64,000 bases of DNA from Ischnura elegans (lineage: Eukaryota > Arthropoda > Insecta > Odonata > Coenagrionidae), in the NCBI RefSeq assembly GCF_921293095.1, contig NC_060248.1:132072972-132136971 (forward strand). The letters run 5' to 3'. Under the pieces are notes generated by a model. That model was given only the letters and a program-made list of their open reading frames with translations. It was not told where the DNA came from and made no database searches. Below, piece after piece: positions 32,644 to 43,390 of this stretch. Made by a program: the position numbers and the translations under genes. Within the stretch, counting starts at the first letter, position 1. The number at the start of each line of letters is the position of its first letter.

Positions 32644-35600
32644 ATATCTCAAATTAAATACGAGACATCTTAAATTGGTGGCACAGTGACCATAATTGTT
32701 TGAACAATCCACAGAGAAAAAAATCATCTGCCTTGCATTTTCTGTGTGAATTTGTCACACAAATTTCCTCTGTCTGTGGTGCTGTGCGCAAGATTTGGAC
32801 TGCTTGTTGCATCATATGCTCAGCAGTCCATACCACCTTGCGTGGTATAGTGCTTAAATTTCCACAGGAGAGAATGACGCCTCGTAAGATTAACTGGCTA
32901 AAGCACTTGACCAGCAATCGGGAGATCCCGGTTCGAATCCCGGCCATGGCGAATGAGGTTTTTTCTCTGTGGATTTTTTGCATTAGAAAGGAAAGCTGGA
33001 GACTTGAAGGTTGCATGATAGTCTTAGATTACTTGACAATTTAGGTGTAATAGAAATCTTTCAGAAGGACATGGTTAATATCATAGTAATACTTCTCCAT
33101 ATTTCCAGGTCTGACAGAAATGAAAAATTAAGAGAGATATTTTCTGAATGATTAGGTATGGGAATTCATTTTCCCCCAAGCATTAAGGACTTTAAGAGAT
33201 GCTTAAATTCGGAAGGCTGAACTTAAAATATGCATTTCCCCTGCATTATTAACGACTGGCATCCTGGTGCTGCAAGTCCATTGAGGCAGCTTGCAGGTTA
33301 AAATGGTGATTTAGATGAACGTATTATGTAGGTGTCATCCTGTGACTGCAGTCGGATGAATGCATTTCCTTTTATGCTCTTGGGCCACTTTCATGTGTTT
33401 GGAATTCAAATAGTTTTTAGCAGTTAAAAAATAATTTTAAAGTGAGTTTATGTCCAAATTGGGGAGGAATGAAATATTTTCTTTTGCAATTAATATACTG
33501 TTATGGCTATAGTATTGACGACTACCATTGCCTATGACAAGGCAACAATGAGTCCCACCCACTATGTGGGTCGCTGTTAGCTCAGAATTAATGGTAATGA
33601 TCTAAATGTTAATAAAAGATTGTTAAAAAATTGTATACCTTTGCGATAAGCAGATGATAGGGAGCTGTGAAAGTAGTTGGAAGAAGATTTAAATCATAAA
33701 AAAATTTGGAAATCTTAACTTTGGATGAAAGCTTTGCTTTGGGACTGCTTTCCTTTTGTAATTACAAAGTCAGTAGTCCTGAAATAAATTGGATCGATTA
33801 CAAAGTTTCTAAATTGCTCAAAGTAATTTCTTCCAGCTGTTCTTCCTACCCTCAGAACTTCCTAATCACAATTTTTCTCTATTGAGTTTTATGCATGCAT
33901 CTTTATCAAATGTTTCCGCTTGGCCTGTTCATGTGATATCTCAAGTATAAGCAGGCAATTCTTATTTTGTCATCTCTGTACTGAATAGTGTGAGATGCAC
34001 ATGGAACACAGAGGAATACTAGAATTTTTCTCTAGCTTAACTTTGAATTTTGTGCGAGGGTAGGGGACTATCCATAGTGGTTGGATTACCTTGCAGAATT
34101 AGAAAGAGAGAATATAAAATATAAAGGAGGGTTAACTGTTCGTTATATTTGCTGATATCCAGGCAGTGAATTGAACTCCTCCATCTGGACAAATATTGGA
34201 AAACAGGCTTCAATTAAGAAGTTTACGTTCATATGCTTTAATTGATAGATAGGTATATCTTATGATACATTATGATAAGACACAATTCACAGCTTTCACC
34301 TGCTCCAAATCTCATCATGTCACTTGTTTGCACTTCATACTGAGATCAGGTGCAATTGCAGATGTTGGGTTTATGGAGAGGAGGTTGTCAACAGTGAATA
34401 ATAAAGGAAGATTTAGTGTACAAATTGCTTCCCCAGGGCTTAAGGCTTTTCTCTTCCCTGTATTCTATTTAACATGCCTACAGCTTTTTTTATTTTGAAT
34501 ATTGTGGATATACAAATTTGTATTTCTGGGGTGGGTCATAACCCTTCCACCATCACTGGTATCCACCTCCAATGGAGTTAAGCAACCAAAGTGTTTTTTT
34601 TTATTAAAAATTGTCAAATTCTAGTAGTAAAGATAAGTGCCTTAAGGTAGATATTTCCAACAGGCTGTTGCTTGCTACTAAATTGGTTTTTAATATATGA
34701 TCCAAAATCAATACTTTTCACTGAAGTCATTATAATAAAGTTTTGCCAATGACAGCCATCGAGGTAAAATAGAGAATTTAGGGTATGCAAAAAGTAGGTA
34801 ATGCAATCCTGATATCTATAAGTCAACTTTTTTTCATATTTGAGCCTACCCTTGTCCCCTTTTCATTTTAAATTCATTTTATAAATGTAATTTGACTTCT
34901 TCTACTGCATTATTTTGCTCATTACTCAAAATGTAATTCAGTGATGTACATACATATGTTCTTGTATTTTATTTTTACTCTGGCTTTTAAGACAAAATGA
35001 CTATCACTTTATGCATGATTTTTTCAAATTGACATATTATATTGGTATTTCTATTTTCCATGTTTGACGATAGTTACCTTTTAAAATATATTCAATAATG
35101 TATTAAAACAAATAATTACATATAGGTAGTGAGCAGGTTAACTGAAAACAAGTGGTGTGAATCATGATGGCGTTTTGGTGCTGCAACACACTTTGAATTT
35201 AACCTCTTCCCAGGGCAAGACCCCAGATATGGGCCCCCCCCAATATTTTTTTTTAAGTCGGCGCCCCTTAACCTTGATAAGTACCTTGGAACAAAGTAAA
35301 AATCCTGCTAATATATGCTTATGCTACCTCAAGAATTATTTAATCCTATGCCATGAGCTGACCCATGTATGTATACGGTATGAGCCTGCAGTATGAAAAT
35401 GTTTATTTTAGGTGCAATTTAAAGAAGCGATAGCTTGGAAAGCCTATTTTCGAGGTGGTTGGTCAATGACGTACAGTTTGAAGTGTATCGTTATCAGCAT
35501 CAACCTCTTGTCGTTACATTACCAACCCGGCAGGTCTAAAAATACGTACACCAATTGTTTTGACATCCTCCTGTCTTACGCCTCCTCCTTGGTTTCCTGG

Positions 35601-35718
35601 TAACTTCTTTGTCTGTCGTCACTTTCGTCTGTTTTTCCTCTTCTCTTTTCTCCTTCCATTAGTCCCTCTACTGCTAATCTTAAAAACCCTTTACCTATTC
35701 AAATATATCCATCCAATA
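32644..35718. other. Stretch with one SINE, otherwise unrecognised
   Basis: Besides the SINE at 32700-32995, I see nothing definable. C-rich words near 35220-35270 recall decayed hAT-like ends. Frames at 34262-34498 and 35157-35396 have no similarity I know. Confidence 0.55.
32700..32995 (+). repeat. tRNA-derived SINE with short inverted ends
   Basis: The segment 32890-32950 reads ACTGGCTAAAGCACTTGACC, then GGGAGATCCCGGTTCGAATC and CCGGCCATGG, with a clear B box (GGTTCGAATCC). The words tccacagagaaaaaaatc (32709) and gttttttctctgtgga (32958) are inverted copies around it. It is a SINE or tRNA-like remnant, not a complete tRNA gene. Confidence 0.65.
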
Positions 35719-36371
35719 GGGTAGTTTCCTTCATCAAAGAAAACGAAAGGCATTGATTGTGATTTGTTACCCACCATTAGTGTATTCCTAATATACAAAT
35801 TATTTGGTTTTAGAAATCACAGTTGAGAGGAATGCTAATGCTCAATTTTAACCTCATTTGAAAAAGGCCAGATTTGCGCCCATGCGATGCCTCTCCACGT
35901 GACGTCACAGGGACCTAGATGCTATATGAGTAGTCAGGAGTTTTACATCGTCTGAGATTACCAATGCATGCATGTGGCACACAGCTAAGGGAAAAATCCC
36001 TTAATAATCACATATTAAAATTGCCTATGGTCAGAAAGTTTCCTTCGCTTGATAAGGTATAAATAATCCTCATTTAAGCGGTACCTGCTAGCAGGGTACT
36101 CTGCTACCTGCTAGCAGTCTGCATCGTATTGCTGCTCATAGCCTTGCACCAAGGTGGCCTCGCACAGTGGCAGCTGGAACCAAAATGACGTCACACGTGC
36201 ATATCCCAGCAGTCATACGTAGACGTCGCATTTTCGTGCGATTGAAAATTTTCTCTTCATTTAATCGCGAAAAATGGAAATCGTCATTTAAAAATCTAAA
36301 AGCGTGAAATACGTACTCCAGGATTAATAATCTTTCGCTTTAGGCAATAAAAAAATAATGGGAAACCACCC
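35719..36371. mobile_element. TA-flanked MITE, copy 1 (653 bp)
   Basis: The element runs TA|GGGTAGTTTCC ... GGAAACCACCC|TA, so the terminal inverted repeat is about 11-13 bp and the target duplication is TA, as in Tc1/mariner-type MITEs. It contains TGACGTCA twice (about 35898 and 36185), the first within CACGTGACGTCAC. It is clearly the same family as copy 2 at 39234-40241 over its whole length. Confidence 0.85.
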
Positions 36372-36539
36372 TATTAAACAAAAACTTCACAGACATTGGA
36401 CAATATAATTAATGGAAGAAAACGAGTGCCTTGAAATCGCTAGTTGAGTATGTTGAAGCAGAAGTGCTCATCCAAGGGCACATCCAGGGTCATAACTTAA
36501 CTAAAAAAGTCTCTCCTCCGACTTTTGTCACCATGCCTA
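36372..36539. other. Short spacer
   Basis: No feature was recognised between the MITE and the LINE fragment. Confidence 0.6.
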
Positions 36540-36995
36540 GATATCCTATATCTTCCCTCGATATCCTTTCCTAGATATCTATACCTCCTCTACATCGCTC
36601 CAATTGATGAAGAAATTCATATTCTGGCCATCATTGACTCTCATAATTATGAGAGCTCTCATTTTGTCAACACTTATTTTTATTTCAAAGTTCTTTTACT
36701 AAATTTTTTTATCGTTCCTTGGATTTCACGGTTGTTATCGGCAATGATTTCCATGTCGACGGCCAACGTGATGCCTATTGAGGAGTAAATTGTGAAATTT
36801 TCATGAAAATGACTTTTACTTTTTTCCGACCGACCTATCATCACGAGGACGCACGTGAATCAAATCAAAAAACCAAATACTGAACGCCACCCTTTTTTTC
36901 GAATTGTTTACAAAATATCGCATTAACCAATGAAATGCTTTTGTTTGATAAGGTCAATGTATGAGAATGTGTAGATTTCTTGACGATTTATTAGC
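36540..36995 (-). pseudogene. LINE reverse transcriptase remnant, inverted relative to 47470-47890
   Basis: On the minus strand the broken frames give IIADNNREIQGTIKKFSK, then KMRALIIMRVNDGQNMNFFI and NWSDVEEV, the style of the region after the FADD box in LINE reverse transcriptases. The sequence is shared with 47470-47890 in opposite orientation for about 430 bp. Catalytic residues are lost. Confidence 0.6.
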
Positions 36996-38391
36996 AATGA
37001 AGATTTTTTCCGTCAGGTTAAACGGAAATAAGTGCCATTTCCACCTTCCTGTGACACCTCACAGTGGGCTGAAATCGAAAAGAGCTGGCCAATAATCGCT
37101 GTAGTCTTAAGTATTGCTAAATGAATGAAAATTTTTGCGAATTTGGTATTGTATGGACACAATGAAACTTATTTAGGACGATTTAATCCAGAGCATTGTT
37201 TAAGAGGGCAACAAAATTTAAAAATAGGGGAAAGTTATGCGGGAACCATAGTTACCAGGGGCAATTCGAAATGTTGATATGGGAATATCAAGGGAAAAAC
37301 AGAATTTCTTCCATTTTCAACTATGTTTAAGCTATCTAGTAGCTTTTCGTGAGGTACCTATGTGATGATTGAAAATTGTTATTGGGTCTTTTAAACCTGA
37401 AATTTTTGTCATTGAAGAGCAATAATAATAATGAATACTATTGACAAATATTTTTATAGCAAATTTCTCAAAACAAAGGTGTGCCACATTAAATTCTATT
37501 CTGAGTCAGAGGATGAAGACTCTTCATATTCTAAAATATTTTCGCTATTCACCAGAAGGTTTTTCACCTCCTATGCTATTTTTTTAACTTTACTGGGAAC
37601 CTCCGCAGAGCAAGACATGAAAGGATCTAACGTAAGCAGAAGCCTATGGAAAAGGTCATAGTTTGTGGCAATTCTAGTAATTTGCCCGGTGTGTTTTTCG
37701 CGAATTCTATGGAAGTTGCTACACTTGATTCCTCCAGTGAAATAGAACTTCTCAGTTTTATCACTTTTCTACGTTTAGACCTCACACTTGCAGTGTCGAA
37801 ATGCTGTTACGGTCTTCCACGAGGAGTGCTTTCAGTTAAGTCTAAAACTAAATTACGAAATAATTACAATTCACGGACTAAGGCAACAAGGAATGAAATA
37901 CTCGCACAGTTGTATACGCGTGTAGTACATATTATCATTTATCCGTAAACATTAGCATTCACCTGAAGGAGATGCGAAAATGGGAGATATTTTAACACAG
38001 CGTCAGGAAGTGTTATTTGCTGTTATTTGCGGTATTTGCTGTATAACCAAATATGATTCAACTTCAGAAATCTACTATTCACTCTGGTGCACGCATCCCA
38101 CTTTCGAAAGTATTGATGAAAAAAAAACCACTTTATGAATGAGATGCTGAGCACTCGGCTAGAAATGAGCGTGCCAATCGCATATACGGCATATTTTGGG
38201 AAAACAAAATTTGTAGAATGGAAACACTTGCTCGTGTTCATAGTAAAAGAAGAAATCTGGGTTTATAGGGGTAGCCGCCGAGGACCAAGAGCTTGGAGAG
38301 CGCGCAAACCGTTAGGTATTTACCATCCGCACCCGGCTCCCGCGGAAAGACCCAGGGGTATAATCGTCGTAAGAGGGCAAAAACCATTAAA
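36996..38391. other. Stretch without recognised features
   Basis: Short frames (37431-37661, 37646-37948, 38135-38446) show no family I recognise. A small run of the word tgttatttgc lies near 38015. Confidence 0.55.
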
Positions 38392-38404
38392 AACAGCAAA
38401 TAAC

Positions 38405-38760
38405 CTCTTTTGGATACCCATGAAATGTTTTCTGCTACTTGGGTGATGATTGTAAGTGCCCGTTAAACATTGGACATATCCTGATAGATTGTGTTAAGTA
38501 CCGCGAAGCGCGCAGACGAAATAATCTAGGGGGAGACCTAAAAACCCTTTTAGGAGATCACCCTACCAACTTAATCTGTACATTACGGTTTCTCAGAGAG
38601 ATAAACATTTTTAATAGTCTAATTATGCACACTCTTTGAACGAAGACATCAGATGCAGTAGATTACTTTATACATAACTTTTGTAATTAAATCACACAGT
38701 AGTGGTGCAAAATGACGTAGCCGCCGACGCACCCTAAATCCAAACACTACTACTACTACT
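38405..38760 (+). mobile_element. 5'-truncated LINE 3' end (356 bp) with 13-bp target duplication
   Basis: AACAGCAAATAAC flanks the insert on both sides (38392-38404 and 38761-38773). The right end is (ACT)n. The frame 38439-38639 reads CKCPLNIGHILIDCVKYREA, then LKTLLGDHP and LRFLREINIFNSL and stops. This matches the C-terminal tail found in LINEs whose polyprotein ends with a Cys/His block after the RNase H region. It is a different family from the RTE-like element. Confidence 0.85.
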
Positions 38761-38773
38761 AACAGCAAATAAC

Positions 38774-39233
38774 AAGTAGTTGAGTACAATGCACTCACAA
38801 TTAAGGGAAAATCTGGTCTCTTAAATGGACTACGACGCATGTTATCCAAAGTTCCCGAGTGCCTAAGCCGTGTATTGCGGGTCATGGGGCGCGACAACCG
38901 CCCGACATCATTTTGCTCTACCATGAAAAAGTCGGAGGGGAGCAAGTTGGAGCAAGATTTTTCTTTTCCGTCTAATAACATAGACTTTAGTCTAACTCCC
39001 GGTATAAATATCTTAGGAGCGGCAAGCGGCGGTGACTACTTTTATCCTAGCATTAGGTAAAAAATTAACTAAAGGTATAGAATAGAGGTGTAGAATAATT
39101 CTGACTCTATCATTACTGAATCGCGGAAATTTATTGAGAGCGTAATACTCTGTTAGATTGTCAGCTGAGTGGATGATTTTTTAATCCCTGAATATATTTT
39201 AAAAATAATCTACCATGTGCCTAACCTACTATA
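38774..39233. other. Spacer containing one copy of an inverted repeat
   Basis: Apart from 38935-39065 (paired with 43160-43310) nothing is recognised. Confidence 0.6.
38935..39065 (+). repeat. Dispersed repeat with open frame, inverted copy at 43160-43310
   Basis: The frame reads EGSKLEQDFSFPSNNIDFS, GINILGAASGGDYFYPS, then stops. The copy at 43352-43170 on the minus strand reads EGCKLEQDFSFPSNNMDFS and ISGAASGVNCFHPS and also stops at the same place. It is probably the C-terminus of a transposon-encoded protein. I do not recognise the family. Confidence 0.7.
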
Positions 39234-40241
39234 AGGTAATTTCCTTCATTAAAGAAAACGAAAGGCATTGATTGCGATTCGTTACCCACCATTAGTATAT
39301 TCATAATATACAAGTTATTTGGTTTTACAAATCCCAGTTTAAACGAATTTTAACCGCATTTGAAAAAGGCCAGATTGGCGCCCATGTGATTCCACTCCAC
39401 GTGACGTCACAGGGGCCTAGTTTCTATACGAGTAGATAGGAGTTTTACATCGACTGAGATTACCAATGAGGCACAGAGCTCACGGAAAAATGTCTTAATA
39501 ATCGCCTATTAAAACTGCCTATGGTCGGAAAGTTTCCTTCGTTTGATAAGGTATTTATAATCCTTATTTAAGGCAAGCGCTACCTGAGAGCACGGTACTC
39601 TACGCCTCCGCCATGCTCGGCAAAGACGTACTTGATTGCTTGATTGGCAGGAGTGCGATGAAAACAATAATTTTTTGATGAGCGGATTGATTGATTGATT
39701 TTCAAATTGCAGTCAGAGCGGTCACTTTTCGGGAGGTAGGCTCCCCGCTGGTTGGGTCGAAGAGACGGTCCTGCGTGGGTGAGCTCGTCGAGGATAGGGT
39801 CCCGGATTAGCGACCCTTCGGAGGGTTTACCACACCCATCCTGGAAGTACGTGCTCCATGGGCCCACGAAACGCATATTAACCTTTTCGCCGCATGTGAG
39901 GAGAAGGTTTTGCGGAGATTGAACAGCAGCGAAAGGGTTAAGCCAAGCGCTACCTGCCAGCAGGGTACTGTGCTACCTGCTAGCTGCCTGCTCCGCAGCG
40001 AATCACATACCCTCCCCCCATGGTCGCCGCACACGGCGACAGCGGGAACCAGAATGACGTCACGCGGGGTTTTCCCAGCATTCATACTTAGTCGTCGCGT
40101 TTTCGCACGCTCGAAATTTTTTACATTTCATTTTATCGCGAAAAATAGATATCGTCATTTAAAAATCTAACAGCGCGAAATGCGTACTCCAGGAGTAATA
40201 ATCTTTCAATTTAGGCAATAAAAAATAATAAAAAACCACCG
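39234..40241. mobile_element. TA-flanked MITE, copy 2 (1008 bp, with internal insertion)
   Basis: The left end TA|AGGTAATTTCC and right end AAACCACCG|TA correspond to copy 1 (35719-36371). Most internal blocks align, including both TGACGTCA sites (about 39403 and 40053). About 370 bp (39590-39950) is extra. The block aagcgctacctg occurs on both sides of it (39570 and 39944), which suggests a duplication at the insertion point. Confidence 0.83.
39878..39941. mobile_element. Possible minimal piggyBac-like MITE (TTAA-flanked, 56 bp)
   Basis: TTAA|CCTTTTCGCCGC ... GCAGCGAAAGGG|TTAA: the inverted ends match at 10 of 12 positions and TTAA stands on each side, as with piggyBac insertions. TTAACCCTTTTGCTGC at about 3091 is a single similar end. 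At 56 bp it could be chance. Confidence 0.45.
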
Positions 40242-40609
40242 TATTTTACTGATCAGAATTCATTGTGACGGGTCGAGTGGGTTTATATTAGCGGAGCCTA
40301 CGTTATTCATAAGGCCGTCCAACGTAAGCCGTAAACGGGTAGAATGAGCATGTCCGGAGTTAGTTCCAATAGTCACCGCTGGTGCTCTGTTTTGAGGACA
40401 AAATTCGAATGGGAATGAATAGCGAACGTTTGAACAGGCGCTACTTATGTCAGAATTATTTCTCTTTTCGTGATTGGGCTAACATTTAGCGTATTTCTTT
40501 AATTTTGGCACTTATTTTTGGTATTTTTATCGGAAAAATGTTTTAGAAATTATAGGTATTTCCGACAAAGTGATATTTTCCTAAACGCGGGACCTTTTAC
40601 AGCGTCCGT
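40242..40609. other. Spacer without recognised features
   Basis: No coding similarity seen. It may be the 3' flank of the transposase remnant that follows on the minus strand. Confidence 0.55.
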
Positions 40610-41278
40610 TTATTTTTTAGCATAATTGTATAGAAGTGGCCTCAAAAACTTTTGTAATGTTACACGAAGCAATACCGGATTTTTGCACTGCTTACAAGCA
40701 AATTCCTTCCGAAATTTTGGTAAAATGAATGTCAGTAATTGCTCTTCAAGTAGCTGGCGATGCAGAAACAGTATTGCCCGAGTAGAAAATTTGTCTGTCA
40801 AGTCAAAGAAATATATAAAGTTTTTGCTATGATAACGAAGGCCACATCTATCCAAATGATTCACCATTAACAGTAAGGGAACACTTTTTTGACATGCGGC
40901 GAGAGGTTCCAGACACTCTTTACATTCAGTTCTCTCCTCTGCGATGCGGACTATGTAACCCGCCACGAAAGCTACTGCAGCTTCGCTCATATATGTTTCA
41001 AATATATAAGCGATAGTCACTAGGGGAGATTTGTCAATAAAAATTAATTTACAATCAAATAATTAATCTGTCGACAAACACCTTTTTATAATCTTACTTG
41101 GAATAGGTCTACTTAATATCTCGAGCAGTTCTTCCGGTTGCGTTGCAGGAGTTTCTTGCCCCTTTGGAATGATATTGAGTTTCCTGATAGGCAACAGTGA
41201 TTTGCCATCTTCAGAGTCATTTTCTCTATCGCAGACAGGTAGACAGTTTTGAAATTCAAATTCTTGACATGTTTTCAC
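40610..41278 (-). pseudogene. P-element/THAP-type transposase remnant (C-terminal)
   Basis: Two minus-strand frames are adjacent: 41278-41063 (71 residues, ends LSRPIPSKIIKRCLSTD) and 41020-40610 (136 residues). The second holds FVAGYIVR at residues 18-25, Cys pairs CKEC at 33-36 and CKQC near 110, RCGLRY near 58-63, and a Leu-rich tail ending LRPLLYNYAKK. The block order (VAGY, CxxC, GGL-like turn, C-terminal CxxC) is that of the C-terminal part of P-type and related transposases. The 42-bp gap between frames is AT-rich and could be an intron or a decayed join. No terminal repeats were found. Confidence 0.5.
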
Positions 41279-41875
41279 TGTTTTCCTGCAGTCGGTAGAG
41301 TAACTTGACGAAGTCGCTGGATACGTTTACTCCGTCAGATGTCAGTCTACGGTCAAGAAACTGATTTCTTATGTTCTTAAGGATGTGTTAAGGAAAAGAG
41401 GCCGAAATGAGGTCACAAGGTTCGCAATGGAATACTGTAAGTCCTTTCTTCCACTCATCAATTCGAAAATACTGGTGTTCACTCAATGGTCATCTTTGAA
41501 ATTTCTCTAAGAAATACAATTTAACTAGCTTATTAGAGGAACACGTTTTGCTCAATTCAATCCAGTTTTCTCACAATTTTACACTGTTTCTTGTGGAAAA
41601 AAATGACGTGATTCTTGCCAGGACCCCCCTGCCCTCCACGTGAGAATCGGTTTGACTCCCTTCCCCCTGTCGATTCACGCAATCAATGAGTACCCCCCAC
41701 ACACAGGGTGGTACGGCAGTTTACATAACAAAATCCGAAAACAAGAAGAAACGGGTGTTTAACCCGCAATTTCACAGCTTGCTTTCCTTTCTTGTGGCAT
41801 GTGTTCCTTCCTTTTATAGTGGTACGTCGTGTAATATATCGAGACCTGCTGCGTAAACGGCGGTGATATATCCAT
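41279..41875. other. Stretch without recognised features
   Basis: The transposase remnant may extend into 41279-41450, but no further motif is readable. A C-rich patch lies at 41620-41715. Confidence 0.5.
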
Positions 41876-41990
41876 GAATTGCCATGAGAAAATATTCCCC
41901 TGACCGGGGATCGAGCCTGTGATCTTGGATTTCCGGGCCACTGAGGAGACTACTACGCTCTCCAGGTTCTTTGATTCCCATGGCAATTGT
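41876..41990 (-). repeat. tRNA-derived SINE, minus copy
   Basis: The minus strand reads GAGAGCGTAGTAGTCTCC, then GGCCCGGAAATCCAAGATC and GGCTCGATCCCCGGTCAGGG, ending TTCTCATGGCAATTC. The B-box-like word is GCTCGATCC. It is the same family as 42425-42527 (shared tail), in opposite orientation. Confidence 0.68.
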
Positions 41991-42012
41991 GCCGAGGCTC
42001 ATGGTACAAGAT

Positions 42013-42424
42013 GAGAGTGGCGGATCTATGGGGAGGGGAGATGCTAAGGGGACTATTGGGTCGAAACATCCACTAGATAAAATCCAAATTTTCAGATGTT
42101 ACTACTTCGTAGTAAAGTATTTAGCTACATTTTCCGGTAAATTTACCAACTATAACGAGTCAAAATACAAATTAGTTTTAAAGCTATTTAATTTTTATAA
42201 TTCATTTAGTTAGCAACAATAATGAAATATCATTAAAAAATAATATTAATAAAAGTTCTTCATAACAAACATAGGGCGAGTAATTTCAACTACCGCACCA
42301 CAAAAAATTGGCAAACAGAGGTATTATATTTTAGGGGTGTAGGAGAGAGGGGTATCACGGGAGAGGTGGTGGCAAAGTGATCGTTGCACCCCCTGACAAA
42401 ACTCCTGGTTCTGGCCCCTCAACG
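42013..42424. mobile_element. Possible hAT-like MITE between two SINEs
   Basis: It starts AGTGGCGGATCTATGGGGAG and ends near CTGGTTCTGGCCCCTC, the G-rich/C-rich inverted layout common to hAT-like MITEs. Exact ends and duplications were not found. Confidence 0.35.
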
Positions 42425-42527
42425 ACCGGTCTCAACAAGAGCCTCAATTCTGCGCTAAAGACGCGCATGGCGGTATGACCGCGGTTCGATTCCCGGTTCA
42501 GGGGATTTTTTTCTCATGGCAATTCTT
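42425..42527 (+). repeat. tRNA-derived SINE, plus copy
   Basis: Reads CTGCGCTAAAGACGCGCATG, GGCGGTATGACCGCGGTTCG and ATTCCCGGTTCAGGGG, then a T run and CTCATGGCAATTC. The B box is GGTTCGATTCC. The tail is shared with 41876-41990. Confidence 0.7.
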
Positions 42528-43159
42528 GTATATTTGGTAAGTTTTGGTTAGTGAGTAATCATTTTCATCGAAAAATGTTTTGCAATCGGATCCAAAATCA
42601 ATTGCCTAAGGACTTATTTTCTCGAGACCTCGTTAAGATAAATATATTTATTATAGCGAGGATATATATCCTCGCTTTTTCTCATACTTCATTATTTTCC
42701 CCTGCCAAACACCCTAGAGGTGGCTTGCTGGGTATTAAGTAGATTTATATGTATTGGAAAGAATTTAGAGCCTCTCTCGCCGGCACACGGAGACCGCAGC
42801 CGAAGCGCCGAAAGGGGGATAAAGAAGCAACTCCCTTCCCAACTTCGCCCGCGACAACTCCGAGGAGATATGTGATATAGGAATCGCAGACGGGGGCCAT
42901 GCTTCACTCTCTTAAATAATTTGCTTTATTTTTATGGCTCGCCAAAATCTAATTTAAAATCTATGAAATCTTGAGTGAGCGATTTTTACAAAAAAGTTCA
43001 ATGTTTGTTCCTCAAACAATGAATTACTATCATTAATTTAGTATTTTTGAGAATATTCATGGATAATACTGGTATTTTAATAAATTAAAAGTGAACTTCT
43101 GTTACAGTCAATTGCTTTTTTATTTATTTTATTATTTGTTTAAAATTATCACCGTTTTT
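42528..43159. other. Stretch with a GC-rich segment
   Basis: Positions 42770-42905 are GC-rich against an AT-rich surround (ctctctcgccggcacacgga and following) and may be a piece of a transposon-coded region, but no motif is readable. The rest is AT-rich without features. Confidence 0.45.
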
Positions 43160-43310
43160 CGTTAATGTTTTACTTATAGCTAGGATGAAAGCAGTTAACG
43201 CCGCTTGCCGCTCCTGAGATATTTACACTTGGAGTTGGACTGAAGTCCATATTGTTAGACGGAAAAGAAAAATCTTGCTCTAACTTGCACCCCTCCGAGC
43301 AAGATCTCCT
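43160..43310 (-). repeat. Inverted copy of the 38935-39065 repeat
   Basis: On the minus strand this has the same reading frame ending and AASG motif as the partner. About 100 bp to the right stands a hammerhead-like word set (see 43355-43390). Confidence 0.7.
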
Positions 43311-43354
43311 TACTCCAGGATATATAAGGAAAATCTTTAAGACTTTTTTCACAC

Positions 43355-43390
43355 ATGAAAATGTCGTTGTAACGACGAAACGCGTAGTGT
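43355..43390 (+). ncRNA. Degenerate hammerhead-like core
   Basis: A stem GTCGTT/AACGAC (43363-43368 and 43371-43376) is followed at once by GAAA (43377-43380) and CGCG. The left core word is CATGAAA rather than CTGANGA, so self-cleavage is unlikely. The layout resembles hammerhead motifs of Penelope-like elements. Confidence 0.3.

Noticed and set aside
32880..32960. A functional tRNA gene
   Set aside because: B box and T-arm are good, but the acceptor and anticodon stems do not pair. It is better explained as a SINE.
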